64,000 nt of DNA, from assembly GCF_001543325.1 (NCBI RefSeq), contig NZ_CP013355.1, forward strand, positions 1,890,001 through 1,954,000, given 5' to 3'. Below, piece after piece: positions 27,704 through 37,917 of this stretch (within the stretch, counting starts at the first letter, position 1; the number at the start of each line of letters is the position of its first letter). The notes beneath the pieces were generated by a model. The model made no database searches. It saw only the letters and a program-made list of their open reading frames with translations, and was not told the origin of the DNA. This stretch comes from Lutibacter profundi. GTDB lineage: Bacteria > Bacteroidota > Bacteroidia > Flavobacteriales > Flavobacteriaceae. A program made the position numbers and the translations under genes.

Positions 27704-27711
27704 CAAATGTA
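27704..27711 (-). promoter_or_regulatory. -7 box for gpsA
   Basis: The minus strand reads TACATTTG, a perfect TAnnTTTG, 19 bases before the gpsA start codon at 27684. Confidence 0.6.
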
Positions 27712-27856
27712 AACAAACTAAGATTAAGACCAAAACATTAGAGCTTAACAATTCTTAAAGTAAAAATAGGTGCTTTGTTTTAGTTGTAATACTTTTAAAT
27801 AGAAAGAAAAACTTTTGTACATTTATACGGTTAATTTTATACACCATAACTCACTT

Positions 27857-29311
27857 TTGAACGCACTTAAAAGATTTTTTAAAGACACTATTATTTACGG
27901 AATTGCTGCTGTTTTACCTCGTGTAATTAATTTTTTATTGGTTCGTGTTCATACTGATGCTTTACCCACAAATAATTATGCTGAAAACACCAACTTTTAT
28001 ATTTGGGCGGCATTATTTTCTGTGTTATTAACTTTTGGAATGGAAACTGCTTTTTTTCGGTTTTATAAATCTGAAGAAAAAAAAGACACCTTAATTTCTA
28101 CTGCTTTTATTAGTGTATTTTTTTTAGCATTACTTTTTGTTTTTACTACTTATTTATTCTCAAATTTTTTTACAACTATTTTTGATTTTAGTAATAACCC
28201 ACTTCAACTTAAATTATTAATTACCATTTTAACTATTGATACGCTTGCTGTAATTCCTTTTGCTTATCTGCGCGCTTCAAACAAGCCTATAAAATATACT
28301 GTAATTAAATTAATAAATGTTGGAATAATTGTAAGTATTAACTTACTTTTTTTAAAATTTATTCCTGAATTTAAAAACAGCGGAAAAGAAATTCCAACTT
28401 TGCTAAACACTATTTTTAATAGTACAGAAATTGTTAATTTTATATTTATCGCTAATACTATTGGTAGTGCTATCTCACTTATTTTATTAATTCCTTATTT
28501 ACTAAAATTTAAATGGCGTTTTAGTACTGCTTTATTTAAAAAAATGATTTCTTACTCTTGGCCTATTGCTATTGCGGGCATTGCGTATGTAATTAATGAA
28601 AATTTAGATAAAATTTTAATTGGTAAAATGATTGATAAAAATACTATGGGTATTTATGCGGCCTGCTATAAACTAGCCATTTTTATGAATTTATATATTA
28701 TGGCATTTCGTTTAGGTGCAGAACCTTTCTTTTTTAATCATTCAAATCATAAAAATGCAAAAGAAATTTATGCTAGAATTTTAAACTATTTTATAATTGT
28801 AGGGTCTTTAGTTTTTCTGGGAATTGTTGTTTTTATCGATTTTTTAAAACAGCTATTTATAAACCAACAATATTGGGATGCTATTATTATTGTTCCAATT
28901 GTGTTATTGGCAAATTTATTTTTAGGTGTTTATCACAATTTGGCTATTTGGTACAAATTAACTGATAAAACACGGTATGCAATGTTGTTTTCAATTATTG
29001 GTGCAATAATTACCATTATTGTAAATATAACTCTAATACCGGTTATTGGGTTTATAGCTTCAGCTTGGGCTACATTGTTAGCTTATGGAGCTATGATGGT
29101 GCTTTCTTATTTTATTGGAAAAAAACACTATCCTGTTCCTTATAATTTAAAAAAATCTGGTAGTTATTTAATTGCTTCTATTATAATTTCATTACTATCT
29201 TTTAGTTTTTTTAGAGAAAATTATTTGGTTTCTATAATTTTTGTTACAATTTTTGGAATGCTTATTTTTTGGAATGAAAAAAAAGAAATACTAGCAATTT
29301 TAAAACGATAA
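27857..29311 (+). CDS. Lipid-linked saccharide flippase (polysaccharide biosynthesis/MATE-like)
   Basis: A polytopic inner-membrane protein with about 14 hydrophobic helices, of the MOP flippase superfamily that includes Wzx-type and MurJ proteins. The N-terminus RFFKDTIIYGIAAVLPRVINF and later YSWPIAIAGIAYVINENLDK are family-like. The likely start is TTG 27857 (MNALKRFFKD). A TTG at 27815 would add 14 residues but lies only a few bases after a weak -7-like AACTTTTG, too near the expected transcription start. The substrate, probably an undecaprenyl-linked glycan, is inferred. The methyltransferase gene begins 14 bases after the stop. Confidence 0.85.
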   Translation: MNALKRFFKDTIIYGIAAVLPRVINFLLVRVHTDALPTNNYAENTNFYIWAALFSVLLTFGMETAFFRFYKSEEKKDTLISTAFISVFFLALLFVFTTYLFSNFFTTIFDFSNNPLQLKLLITILTIDTLAVIPFAYLRASNKPIKYTVIKLINVGIIVSINLLFLKFIPEFKNSGKEIPTLLNTIFNSTEIVNFIFIANTIGSAISLILLIPYLLKFKWRFSTALFKKMISYSWPIAIAGIAYVINENLDKILIGKMIDKNTMGIYAACYKLAIFMNLYIMAFRLGAEPFFFNHSNHKNAKEIYARILNYFIIVGSLVFLGIVVFIDFLKQLFINQQYWDAIIIVPIVLLANLFLGVYHNLAIWYKLTDKTRYAMLFSIIGAIITIIVNITLIPVIGFIASAWATLLAYGAMMVLSYFIGKKHYPVPYNLKKSGSYLIASIIISLLSFSFFRENYLVSIIFVTIFGMLIFWNEKKEILAILKR

Positions 29312-29325
29312 TTAGCAAATAAATA

Positions 29326-30099
29326 ATGAATAATACTACAAAGTGGAATCCTAAACTTTATAATGATAAACATTCTTTTGTTTATCATTATGGTGAAGAT
29401 TTAATTGAACTTCTTAATCCGAAAAAAGAAGAAAGAGTTTTAGATTTAGGATGTGGCTCAGGGCAATTAACTTTTAAAATTAGCAAATTAGTAAATGAGG
29501 TTATTGGGATAGATAAATCACCCGAAATGATAGCTGATGCTAAATCTAAATTTAAAAATATAGAATTTTTTGTTGCTGATGCTTCAAATTTTACATTCAA
29601 CAAAAAATTTGATGTTATTTTTTCAAATGCTGTACTTCATTGGGTTACAAATTACAAAGGAGCTATAAAAAGTATGTATGAAAATTTAACTAATAATGGT
29701 AAAATTGTTCTTGAGTTTGGAGGAAAAGGAAATGTTCAAAAAATTGTTAATCCATTAAGAAATTCTTTGGAGAAACGAGGATATTTAAAACAATCAAAAT
29801 TACAATTATGGTATTTTCCTTCTATTGCTGAATATACAACTAAACTTGAATTTGCTGGGTTTAGAGTACTTATGGCTCAGCATTTTGATAGACCTACAGC
29901 GTTAGCTAAAAAAAATACAGGAATTAAAGATTGGATTGCTATGTTTGGTAATTCTTTTTTTAAAAATGTTACAACAGCACATGTTGAAGAAATTAAAAAC
30001 GAAGTACAAGAAAAAATAAAATCCGCATGTTTTATAAATGGAAAATGGTTTGCTGATTATAAAAGAATCCGAATTATCGCAATCAAAGAAACAATATAA
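29326..30099 (+). CDS. Class I SAM-dependent methyltransferase, Tam-like
   Basis: A 257-residue methyltransferase with motif I VLDLGCGSGQLTFKIS near 37 and acidic loop VIGIDKSPEMIADA. FDVIFSNAVLHWV is the post-I/motif II pattern of the trans-aconitate methyltransferase/methyltransf_11 group. It closely follows the flippase and precedes dut by 27 bases, forming a likely three-gene operon. The substrate is not evident; annotation as trans-aconitate methyltransferase would be by similarity only. Confidence 0.82.
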   Translation: MNNTTKWNPKLYNDKHSFVYHYGEDLIELLNPKKEERVLDLGCGSGQLTFKISKLVNEVIGIDKSPEMIADAKSKFKNIEFFVADASNFTFNKKFDVIFSNAVLHWVTNYKGAIKSMYENLTNNGKIVLEFGGKGNVQKIVNPLRNSLEKRGYLKQSKLQLWYFPSIAEYTTKLEFAGFRVLMAQHFDRPTALAKKNTGIKDWIAMFGNSFFKNVTTAHVEEIKNEVQEKIKSACFINGKWFADYKRIRIIAIKETI

Positions 30100-30126
30100 A
30101 ATAAACTAATTCTATAACTTATAACA

Positions 30127-30558
30127 ATGAAAATACAAATTATAAATAAATCTAGACATGAATTGCCTAGTTATGAAACCATTGCATCTGCTGGAATGGA
30201 TTTACGCGCTAATATTTCAGAAGCAATTATACTAAAACCTTTAGAACGAACTATTGTAAAAACCGGGTTGTTTATTGCATTGCCTGTAGGTTTTGAAGCG
30301 CAGGTTCGTCCACGTAGTGGATTGGCTGTAAAAAAAGGTGTCACAGTTTTGAATTCTCCTGGAACTATTGATGCTGATTACAGAGGTGAAATTGGTGTAA
30401 TTTTAGTGAATTTATCTACTGAAAATTTTGTGATAAATGATGGTGAGCGTATTGCACAATTAATAATAGCAAAACATGAACGTGCAGACTGGGATATTGT
30501 TGAAGTATTGAGTGAAACTGAGCGTGGTGCTGGTGGATTTGGAAGTACCGGAGTTTAA
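30127..30558 (+). CDS. dut: dUTP diphosphatase
   Basis: A 143-residue trimeric dUTPase that converts dUTP to dUMP and keeps uracil out of DNA. All motifs are visible: AGMDLRA (1), [11 protein letters not shown] (2), [14 protein letters not shown] (3), [11 protein letters not shown] (4) and the C-terminal arm GAGGFGSTG (5). Length is typical. It is the last gene of the flippase-methyltransferase-dut group. A 7-bp hairpin at 30586-30603 lies between it and the convergent ABC gene but has no clear T-run. Confidence 0.97.
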   Translation: MKIQIINKSRHELPSYETIASAGMDLRANISEAIILKPLERTIVKTGLFIALPVGFEAQVRPRSGLAVKKGVTVLNSPGTIDADYRGEIGVILVNLSTENFVINDGERIAQLIIAKHERADWDIVEVLSETERGAGGFGSTGV

Positions 30559-30649
30559 AAGTACACTAATTTAGTTGTATATAAATTCCTATTTTTATAG
30601 GAAGGTAACTTACTATTTATTATCATCCCTTATGTAGGGAGCAATCTCA

Positions 30650-31591
30650 TTAAATTATATCAATACATACCTCTTCTCCCTTATTTAATTTAGTCTCATA
30701 CTCGAAAAACACAATTGTATTCTTTAATTTAGCTTCAATTAAATAGTGATTTCCTTTAAAATAAGATGAAATTACTGTTGCTTTTATAGCTGACTTTTTT
30801 ACAATTTTAATTTCATTTGGGTATGCTAAAATTGTTTTTTCTGAAGTTATGTTTGAATCTATTTCACTTGATGGAATTTCATTTATTTCATTAAAAAATG
30901 AAGCTACATATCCGCTTTTAGGATTTTTGTATAATTGTTCTGGTGAGTTTTTAGCTATTAATTTTCCATCTCTTATTACTAAAATTTCATCAGCAAAAGA
31001 AAGTGCATCAGTTGTATCATGTGTGGCAACAATACAGGTAATATTTTTAGATTTTAAATACTTAAAAAGACTTCTTCTTAATTTGTTTTTTCTAAAATTG
31101 TCTATGTGGCTAAAAGGTTCATCCAATAATAAAATTTCAGGTTCTTTTGCAATTACTTTTGCAATGGCTACACGTTGTTTTTGACCTCCACTTAAGTTTT
31201 TAACCTTTGTTTTTGAAAAATCATTCATATCAACAACTTCTAATAATTCTAGTATGCGTTGTTGCTTATTTGGGTCTAAACTTGAAATATTTTTCCCAAT
31301 ATTTTCTTCAACAGTTATATAAGGCATTAAATCAAAATCTTGTGGCAAATATTTCATAAAATCTTCACCTGGAATTAATTTAAAATTTGGACCTAGTAAT
31401 TTTTTTTCATTCCAATAAACAGCCCCTTTATCAAGGTGTAATAAGCCATAAATAATTTCTAATAGTGTACTTTTTCCACACCCACTTTCACCAACAATAG
31501 CAATATAATCGCCATTGTTTACGTTAAAACTAATGTTTTTTAGTACTTCTTTTGAAGTGTAACCAAATGATATGTTATCTATTTGTAGCAT
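30650..31591 (-). CDS. ABC transporter ATP-binding protein
   Basis: A 313-residue ATPase subunit. Walker A is GESGCGKST, the Q-loop is LPQDFDL, the signature is LSGGQKQR, Walker B is EILLLDEPF and the H-loop is VATHDT. An extra C-terminal region of about 75 residues (IKATVISSYFKGNHYLIEAK) resembles the TOBE domain of importers for polyamines, sulfate, iron or molybdate. No permease or binding protein gene is adjacent, so the substrate is unknown and the partner genes lie elsewhere. Confidence 0.88.
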   Translation of the reverse strand: MLQIDNISFGYTSKEVLKNISFNVNNGDYIAIVGESGCGKSTLLEIIYGLLHLDKGAVYWNEKKLLGPNFKLIPGEDFMKYLPQDFDLMPYITVEENIGKNISSLDPNKQQRILELLEVVDMNDFSKTKVKNLSGGQKQRVAIAKVIAKEPEILLLDEPFSHIDNFRKNKLRRSLFKYLKSKNITCIVATHDTTDALSFADEILVIRDGKLIAKNSPEQLYKNPKSGYVASFFNEINEIPSSEIDSNITSEKTILAYPNEIKIVKKSAIKATVISSYFKGNHYLIEAKLKNTIVFFEYETKLNKGEEVCIDII

Positions 31592-31682
31592 ACATAAAAA
31601 ACCATCATAGCGATTAAAAGAAACAAAAGATTGATTATGTTCGCAATGATAGTTTTATTAAAATTATTGTAAAATACAATTA

Positions 31683-32690
31683 CTATTCTTTACTATTTAT
31701 AGCTTCTTTAATTTTAGTTTCTAATTCTTCTGCTAAATCTGGGTTATCTTGAATTAAAGCTTTAACCGCATCACGGCCTTGCCCTAATTTAGTATCTCCA
31801 TAACTAAACCATGAGCCGCTTTTTTTAACAATTCCAAACTCAACACCTAAATCTAATATTTCACCTGTTTTAGAAATTCCCTTACCATACATAATGTCAA
31901 ATTCAGCAATTCTAAATGGTGGTGCAACCTTGTTTTTAACCACTTTTACTTTGGTGCTATTACCAATAACTTTGTCACCATCTTTAATTTGAGTTCTTCT
32001 ACGAATATCTAAACGAACAGAAGCATAAAACTTTAAGGCGTTACCACCAGTAGTTGTTTCAGGATTTCCAAACATTACTCCAATTTTTTCACGTAATTGG
32101 TTGATAAATATTACTGTACAATTTGTTTTGTGAATAGTACCTGTTAATTTACGAAGTGCTTGAGACATTAAACGTGCATGCAATCCCATTTTAGAATCTC
32201 CCATTTCACCTTCAATTTCACTTTTTGGAGTTAATGCTGCAACTGAGTCAATTACAATAATATCTATAGCTCCAGAACTAATTAAATTATCGGCAATTTC
32301 TAATGCTTGTTCACCATAATCTGGTTGAGAAATAATTAAATTATCAATATCAATACCTAAATTTTGAGCATAAAAACGATCAAAAGCATGTTCTGCATCA
32401 ATAAAAGCGGCAATACCACCTGCTTTTTGAGCTTCAGCAATTGCATGTAATGTTAAGGTTGTTTTACCTGATGATTCAGGTCCGTAAATTTCAATAACTC
32501 TACCACGCGGATAACCACCAACTCCTAAAGCTAAATCTAACCCTAATGAACCTGTTGAAATAGCATCAATATCGTCAATAGCCATATCTCCCATTTTCAT
32601 AACAGTACCTTTTCCGTAGGATTTATCTAACTTATCTAACGTAAGTTGTAATGCTTTTAATTTTGCTGCTTTTTCTTTATCGTCTGCCAT
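31683..32690 (-). CDS. recA: Recombinase RecA
   Basis: A 335-residue recombinase for homologous strand exchange and repair. Walker A is GPESSGKTT, the Walker B strand is [12 protein letters not shown], and loop 2 runs through [34 protein letters not shown] is also diagnostic. Length is standard. No LexA-type SOS box was recognised upstream, and no recX follows. A -7-like TATTTTAG lies on the minus strand at 32724. Confidence 0.98.
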   Translation of the reverse strand: MADDKEKAAKLKALQLTLDKLDKSYGKGTVMKMGDMAIDDIDAISTGSLGLDLALGVGGYPRGRVIEIYGPESSGKTTLTLHAIAEAQKAGGIAAFIDAEHAFDRFYAQNLGIDIDNLIISQPDYGEQALEIADNLISSGAIDIIVIDSVAALTPKSEIEGEMGDSKMGLHARLMSQALRKLTGTIHKTNCTVIFINQLREKIGVMFGNPETTTGGNALKFYASVRLDIRRRTQIKDGDKVIGNSTKVKVVKNKVAPPFRIAEFDIMYGKGISKTGEILDLGVEFGIVKKSGSWFSYGDTKLGQGRDAVKALIQDNPDLAEELETKIKEAINSKE

Positions 32691-32723
32691 AATTTTAATA
32701 AATAAGTTTAAATTATTTTGTTG

Positions 32724-32731
32724 CTAAAATA
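32724..32731 (-). promoter_or_regulatory. Putative -7 box for recA
   Basis: The minus strand reads TATTTTAG, one base off TAnnTTTG, 33 bases upstream of the recA start codon at 32690. Confidence 0.35.
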
Positions 32732-32788
32732 TAAAAAACTATTGAGTATATTTATCGTTTATTTATATTAATATTTATTGCTTTTAAC

Positions 32789-33127
32789 ATGAAAAAATCT
32801 TCCTTAATAGAAAAAATAATTTATAACGAATTAAAACCTGCTATTTCGGTTTTATTTGAGACTGATTCAACAAAAGAAATTAGAATTATTTTTAAAGAAA
32901 ATCAACAAATGAAAGAACATAAAACATCTTTCCCTATTACTGTTGAAATTTTTGAAGGTGCTATTGATTTTGGTGTAAAAGGAACCATTTATAGCTTGGT
33001 AAAAGGTGATTTAGTTTCGTTAGAAGCAAATGTTTCGCATGATTTATTAGCTAAAAAAGATAGTATAGTACGTTTAACGCTTTCTAAGTTAGATACGGTT
33101 GAACGTGTTCTTAAAGTTACTGAATAA
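32789..33127 (+). CDS. Small cupin-like protein
   Basis: The 112-residue protein has the short jelly-roll pattern of a one-domain cupin: [35 protein letters not shown]. The metal-binding histidines of classical cupins are mostly missing (only one His in the second motif), so a catalytic role is doubtful. It is divergent from recA and ends 2 bases from the convergent acetyltransferase gene. Function unknown. Confidence 0.7.
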   Translation: MKKSSLIEKIIYNELKPAISVLFETDSTKEIRIIFKENQQMKEHKTSFPITVEIFEGAIDFGVKGTIYSLVKGDLVSLEANVSHDLLAKKDSIVRLTLSKLDTVERVLKVTE

Positions 33128-33129
33128 AT

Positions 33130-33573
33130 TTAAGTTTTAATCATAGCAATGTGTGGAATATTATCTTCTAAATACTCTTCACCTACTTTTTGAAACCCGT
33201 GTGATTCATAAAACTTTTTTAAATAGGTTTGAGCTGAAATTTTAATGGTAGTTTCATTAAAATTAGTATTGATAGTATTGATAGAAGCTTCAACTATTTG
33301 ATGACCATAATTGTATTTTCGTTCATTTTGTTTAACTAAAACTCTACCAATACTTGCTTCTGTAAAATAATCTCCAGGTTTAAAAACTCGTGTATAAGCA
33401 ATAATTTTATCTTTTTTTAGTCCAATTACATGTAAAGCTTTTTGATCTTTAGCATCAATATCCTGATACACACAATTTTGCTCAACCACAAAAACTTCGC
33501 TTCGTAATTGTAAAATTTTGTATAATTCTTTTGTTGTTAATTCTGAAAATGACTTTATTCTAATTTTCAACAT
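33130..33573 (-). CDS. GNAT family N-acetyltransferase, ElaA type
   Basis: A 147-residue acetyl-CoA-dependent acetyltransferase of the ElaA subgroup. The hallmark is LRSEVFVVEQNCVYQDIDAKD near 23-43, followed by the acetyl-CoA-binding strand ASIGRVLVKQNERKYNYG. FYESHGFQKVGEEYLEDNIPH is the typical C-terminus. The substrate is not known. It lies 10 bases after rpiB ends on the same strand, so the two are probably co-transcribed. Confidence 0.88.
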   Translation of the reverse strand: MLKIRIKSFSELTTKELYKILQLRSEVFVVEQNCVYQDIDAKDQKALHVIGLKKDKIIAYTRVFKPGDYFTEASIGRVLVKQNERKYNYGHQIVEASINTINTNFNETTIKISAQTYLKKFYESHGFQKVGEEYLEDNIPHIAMIKT

Positions 33574-33583
33574 TAATAATATT

Positions 33584-34021
33584 TTAATTACATTCTATTG
33601 GAATTTTAGCAACTCTTTTTTGATGTCTTCCTCCTTCAAACTTAGTATTCAAAAATATATCTACAAAACCTAATGCCTGATGTAAAGACACAAAACGAGC
33701 AGGAATACTTAAAATATTTGCATTATTATGTTGTCTGGCAAGTGATACTAATTCATCATTCCAACAAAGTGCTGCTCTTATACCTTGATGTTTATTGGCT
33801 GTTATTTGAGCTCCATTACCACTTCCACATAAAATAATACCAAAATCTGCTTCATTATTTTCTACAGCTTCTGCTACAGGGTGAATTGTATCAGGATAAT
33901 CCATACTTTCATTAGTATTAGTTCCAAAATTTAAAATTTCATAACCTTGATTTTCTAAATGTTTTATAATTTTAAATTTATACTCAGTACCAGCGTGATC
34001 ATTACCTATTGCTATTTTCAT
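33584..34021 (-). CDS. rpiB: Ribose 5-phosphate isomerase B
   Basis: A 145-residue isomerase of the non-oxidative pentose phosphate pathway (ribose 5-phosphate to ribulose 5-phosphate), RpiB/LacAB fold. The N-terminal MKIAIGNDHAG and the catalytic-cysteine loop LCGSGNGAQITANKH (the usual form is CGTGIG) are visible. A longer frame begins at 34078, but a perfect promoter box at 34049-34056 lies inside that extension, so ATG 34021 is the true start. Upstream of the ElaA-type gene in a likely operon. Confidence 0.93.
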   Translation of the reverse strand: MKIAIGNDHAGTEYKFKIIKHLENQGYEILNFGTNTNESMDYPDTIHPVAEAVENNEADFGIILCGSGNGAQITANKHQGIRAALCWNDELVSLARQHNNANILSIPARFVSLHQALGFVDIFLNTKFEGGRHQKRVAKIPIECN

Positions 34022-34048
34022 AAATAAATTTTTATGTTTTATTAAGTA

Positions 34049-34056
34049 CAAAAGTA
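34049..34056 (-). promoter_or_regulatory. -7 box for rpiB
   Basis: The minus strand reads TACTTTTG, a perfect TAnnTTTG, 27 bases before ATG 34021. It decides the start codon of rpiB. Confidence 0.65.
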
Positions 34057-34078
34057 CAAATTCATACTTATTAACCAT

Positions 34079-34581
34079 TAAAAAAGTAATTGTTAATAGT
34101 AATTTTTAAAAAGCTGATTAACAATTACTTTATATAAAATTCTAATTGTGAATAAATATATACTTAAAAAAGAAAACTTTTTTTTGTTATCAAATATATT
34201 TTTACAATACAACTATATATAGTTAACAAGCAACTAAATTTGTACTTCTTTTAAAAGAAGTTGTAAACTAATTTTATATAGGTTATAAACATTTATATGT
34301 AATAAACTTATTAAAATAAATTGTTAATTAACCATCTAAATAGATTGTTTATAACCTATGTATTTTAGTTGATTTTAAAGCTTTTAATAAATTATTAATT
34401 GTTTATATTTTTTAATAAGTAACAAATACAACTATTTGTTTATTTATTTATTGTACATATTAACATACCATTATAACAACTATGTTTTTTTTAAATTTTA
34501 AATAAAAATAAATAGTATTATTATAGATGTTCATAAGTTATATTTTATTGAAAATTATAAAATTTTTAAAGTAGGTTTTAC
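34079..34581. other. About 500-bp AT-rich gap with several inverted repeats, no gene seen
   Basis: I see no convincing coding frame on either strand. Three structures stand out: 14-bp arms AAGTAATTGTTAAT at 34084-34097 with the complement at 34118-34131; an 18-bp perfect palindrome ACTTCTTTTAAAAGAAGT at 34244-34261; and 13-bp arms TAGGTTATAAACA at 34279-34291 with the complement at 34346-34358. The first could terminate the minus-strand lipid kinase transcript, since TTTTT follows it on that strand. The others are unexplained. Confidence 0.6.
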
Positions 34582-35495
34582 TTACGGTATAATAAAATTT
34601 ATTGCTTTTGGTAAAATTGAAACTAAAAAATCACCTGATCCTATTAATTCACCATCTGCTTGTATATAAGATTTATTATTATCTAAAACATTAATTTTAA
34701 GGGTTGAAGTTTTATATGTACTTATTAATTTATGACTGGTAATTTTGCCATTAAATAAACTTTGTATATTGTTTAAAATAGTTAACAATGTTAAATCTTT
34801 AATGTATGAAATATCTAAAAGTCCATCAGTTGAATTAGGATTTTTAGTAAGTTGCATTCCGCCTCCAGAATATTTACAAATACCAATTAATACCATTAAA
34901 CATTTACCTTTTAATACTGTTTTATTAAAACTAATTTCTAAAAAAGATTTTTGTAACTAATTAAACTTATTAAAGCTCCAACTAAGTATGCTAAAAAACC
35001 TAGGTTTTTATATTTATAAACTTCATTTACAACGTAACCATCAAAGCCAATACCAGCTAAATTATTAAAATAAACAGTTTTATTAGTTGAATTAATACTA
35101 ATTTTACCTATATCTTGTTTTATAGTTTTTTCATTTTTTATTACAGTAATAGCTTTTTTAAAATTTGAAGAAATATTATAGGTTTTTACCCAATCATTTC
35201 CTGTACCTATTGGAATTACACCAATCTTTATTTCTGAAATATTTGTAGGATTAAAACTTAAAATACCATTTACAATATTATGTAAAGTACCGTCACCACC
35301 AACACAAATAAAATTTTTAAAACCTTTTTTTATAGCTATTTCTACTAATTTTATTGAATGTTTTTTATACGCTGTAAAAACAACTTCAATTTTAAAATTT
35401 TGATTTATTAATTCTTTATTTATAACCGGCCATTTTTTTTTAGAAGCACCATTTCCTGATGTAGGATTAACAATTACAAACCACTTATCTTTCAT
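34582..35495 (-). pseudogene. Diacylglycerol kinase-family lipid kinase, frame interrupted
   Basis: Two adjacent frames together make one YegS/DgkB-type lipid kinase of about 300 residues. The first (35495 to 34938) has VNPTSGNGASKKKW, the catalytic GGDGTLHNIVNGI and VIPIGTGNDWVKTY. It stops at TAG in CTTTTTTAG. The second (34582-34896 in the other frame) holds the C-terminal GGGMQLTKNPNSTDGLLDIS and IQADGELI. Adding one T to the T6 run (34940-34945) joins them seamlessly. It is therefore a one-base deletion in a homopolymer, either a sequencing error or a real inactivation. The intact enzyme would phosphorylate a membrane lipid such as diacylglycerol. Confidence 0.85.
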
Positions 35496-35607
35496 ATAAA
35501 TACTAAATTAATGGAGCACAAAATACAAATTTGTGATTTATATAACCATTTATTATCAACTTCAAATATAAATATTTGTATTTTTGATTAATATTAAATA
35601 ATAATGA

Positions 35608-37857
35608 ATGTCAAAAAGAAAAAATATATATAAAAAGAAAGGAAATATTGTTAAAGATTTAACTCAAAAAATTTTAAAATTGTTAAATCAAACACCATCT
35701 CAAAGTTATAATTACAAACAAATTTCTTCAAAGTTAGCATTGACTGATGCCAGTGCAAGAAACCAAATTACACAAAAATTAGAAGCGTTAAAGGCACAAC
35801 AAAAAATTGAAGAAGTTGAACGTGGAAAATTTAAAATAATTCCAAATAATAAATATTTTATTGGAATAATTGATGCTACAGCTAATGGAAATGCCTATTT
35901 TATTTGTGATGATTTAGAGCATGATATTTACATACCTGCACGTAATTTAAATAAAGCATTAAATAAAGACACCGTTAAAATATATTTATACAATCGTAGA
36001 AATAGTAAAAAACAAGAAGGTGATGTTATTGAAATTATTAAACGTTTTAAAACTGAATTTGTAGGTGTTTTACAATTAAATAGAAATTTCGGATTTGTTA
36101 TACCCGATGATTCAAAAATGTATGCAGATATTTTTGTTCCTCAAAAAAAATTAAAAGGAGCACAAGATGGAGTGAAAGTATTGGTTGAAATTACTGATTG
36201 GCCCGACAAATCTAAAAATCCTTTTGGTGAAATAAAGGAAATTTTAGGTATGCCAGGTGACCATAATACCGAAATTCACTCTATTTTATTAGAATATGGA
36301 TTACCTTATAAATTTCCTGAAAATGTTGAAGAAGAAGCTGCTAAAATTCCATTAGAAATAACAAAAAATGAAATTGCAAAGCGTAGAGATATGCGAAAAG
36401 AATTAACATTTACTATAGATCCTAAAGATGCGAAAGATTTTGATGATGCGTTATCTTTTAACATATTAGAAAATGGAAATTATGAAATAGGAATTCATAT
36501 TGCCGATGTTTCACATTATGTACAAGAAAATACTATTTTAGAGGAAGAAGCTTATAATAGAGCAACATCTGTTTATTTAGTTGACAGGGTTGTACCAATG
36601 CTTCCAGAAACACTATCAAACGGTGTATGTTCTCTTCGACCAAATGAAGAAAAATTAACGTTTTCAGCAGTTTTTGAAATAAATGAAAAAGCACAAATTT
36701 TAAATCAATGGTTTGGTAGAACTGTGACATATTCCGATAAAAGATTTTCTTATGAAGAAGCTCAAGAACTTATAGAAAATAATAGGGTTATTTCTAGTGA
36801 ATCTAAGAAATCTTCCATTTTAAAGTGCGATGTTTCTTCAGAAATATCAATTACTGGCGAAGCATATACAGTTGAAAAGGAAATTGTTTCAGCAATTTTA
36901 ACACTAGATAAATTAGCAAAAAAACTTAGGAAAAAGAGATTACAACAAGGAGCTATTACTTTTGATAGAGTAGAGGTTAAATTTATTTTAGATGACCAAG
37001 CTGAACCTTTAGGAGTTTATTTTAAAGAATCTAAAGATGCTAATAAATTAATAGAAGAATTTATGTTATTAGCTAACAAAAAAGTAGCTGAATATGTTGG
37101 TGTTAAAAAAGGTGTACCAACAAATAACACCTTTATTTACCGTGTTCATGATGAACCAAATTTAGATAAATTAGAAGCACTTCAAACCATTGTTAGCAAA
37201 TTTGGATATAAAAATAAAATTGACACAAAAGACAAAAAATCAACGTCAACTTCTTTAAATAAATTATTACAAGATGTGCATGGAACAGGAGAAGCAAATT
37301 TAATAGAAACATTAGCTATTCGTTCTATGAGTAAAGCTGAATATACTACACATAATATTGGACATTATGGTTTAGCTTTTGATTATTACAGTCATTTCAC
37401 TTCACCAATTAGAAGATATCCTGATGTTATGACACATAGATTACTTCACTATTATTTGGAAGGAGGAAAATCACCAAAAGCTGATATTTATGAAGAAAAA
37501 TGCAAACATTCTTCAGAAATGGAATATTTAGCTTCAAAAGCAGAGCGTGATTCCATTAAATATATGCAAGTAAAATATATGGAAAATCACAAAGATCAAG
37601 AATTTGAAGGTGTTATTTCTGGGGTTACCGAATGGGGTATATATGTTGAAATTATTGCAAATAAATGCGAAGGAATGTGTAGAATTAGAGAAATTAAAGA
37701 TGATTATTATATTTATGATGAAAAACAATATGCATTGGTAGGCCAATCAACTAAAAATGTATATCAACTAGGAGACCATGTATTAATAAAAGTAAAACAT
37801 ACAGATTTAGAAAGAAAACATTTAGATTTTACTTTACTGGAAAAAATTAATAAATAA
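35608..37857 (+). CDS. rnr: Ribonuclease R
   Basis: A 749-residue processive 3'-5' exoribonuclease acting on structured RNA. An N-terminal winged-helix region (1-75) is followed by cold-shock domains, the RNB catalytic domain with carboxylates in TIDPKDAKDFDDALSF near 268-283, and a C-terminal S1 domain (FEGVISGVTEWGIYVEI). HYGLAFDYYSHFTSPIRRYPD is diagnostic. A short serine-rich insert (SSESKKSSILKC) within RNB seems longer than the homologues I recall. The start ATG 35608 gives a lysine-rich N-terminus, as usual. Confidence 0.96.
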   Translation: MSKRKNIYKKKGNIVKDLTQKILKLLNQTPSQSYNYKQISSKLALTDASARNQITQKLEALKAQQKIEEVERGKFKIIPNNKYFIGIIDATANGNAYFICDDLEHDIYIPARNLNKALNKDTVKIYLYNRRNSKKQEGDVIEIIKRFKTEFVGVLQLNRNFGFVIPDDSKMYADIFVPQKKLKGAQDGVKVLVEITDWPDKSKNPFGEIKEILGMPGDHNTEIHSILLEYGLPYKFPENVEEEAAKIPLEITKNEIAKRRDMRKELTFTIDPKDAKDFDDALSFNILENGNYEIGIHIADVSHYVQENTILEEEAYNRATSVYLVDRVVPMLPETLSNGVCSLRPNEEKLTFSAVFEINEKAQILNQWFGRTVTYSDKRFSYEEAQELIENNRVISSESKKSSILKCDVSSEISITGEAYTVEKEIVSAILTLDKLAKKLRKKRLQQGAITFDRVEVKFILDDQAEPLGVYFKESKDANKLIEEFMLLANKKVAEYVGVKKGVPTNNTFIYRVHDEPNLDKLEALQTIVSKFGYKNKIDTKDKKSTSTSLNKLLQDVHGTGEANLIETLAIRSMSKAEYTTHNIGHYGLAFDYYSHFTSPIRRYPDVMTHRLLHYYLEGGKSPKADIYEEKCKHSSEMEYLASKAERDSIKYMQVKYMENHKDQEFEGVISGVTEWGIYVEIIANKCEGMCRIREIKDDYYIYDEKQYALVGQSTKNVYQLGDHVLIKVKHTDLERKHLDFTLLEKINK

Positions 37858-37917
37858 TTAACTATAAAAGGTACAATTATTGTTTGTTTTTGTAGTTATA
37901 AATAAAAATAATAAAAA

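Noticed and set aside
30586-30603. 7-bp hairpin TTCCTAT/ATAGGAA between dut and the ABC gene
   Set aside because: No T-run on either side, so I do not call it a terminator.
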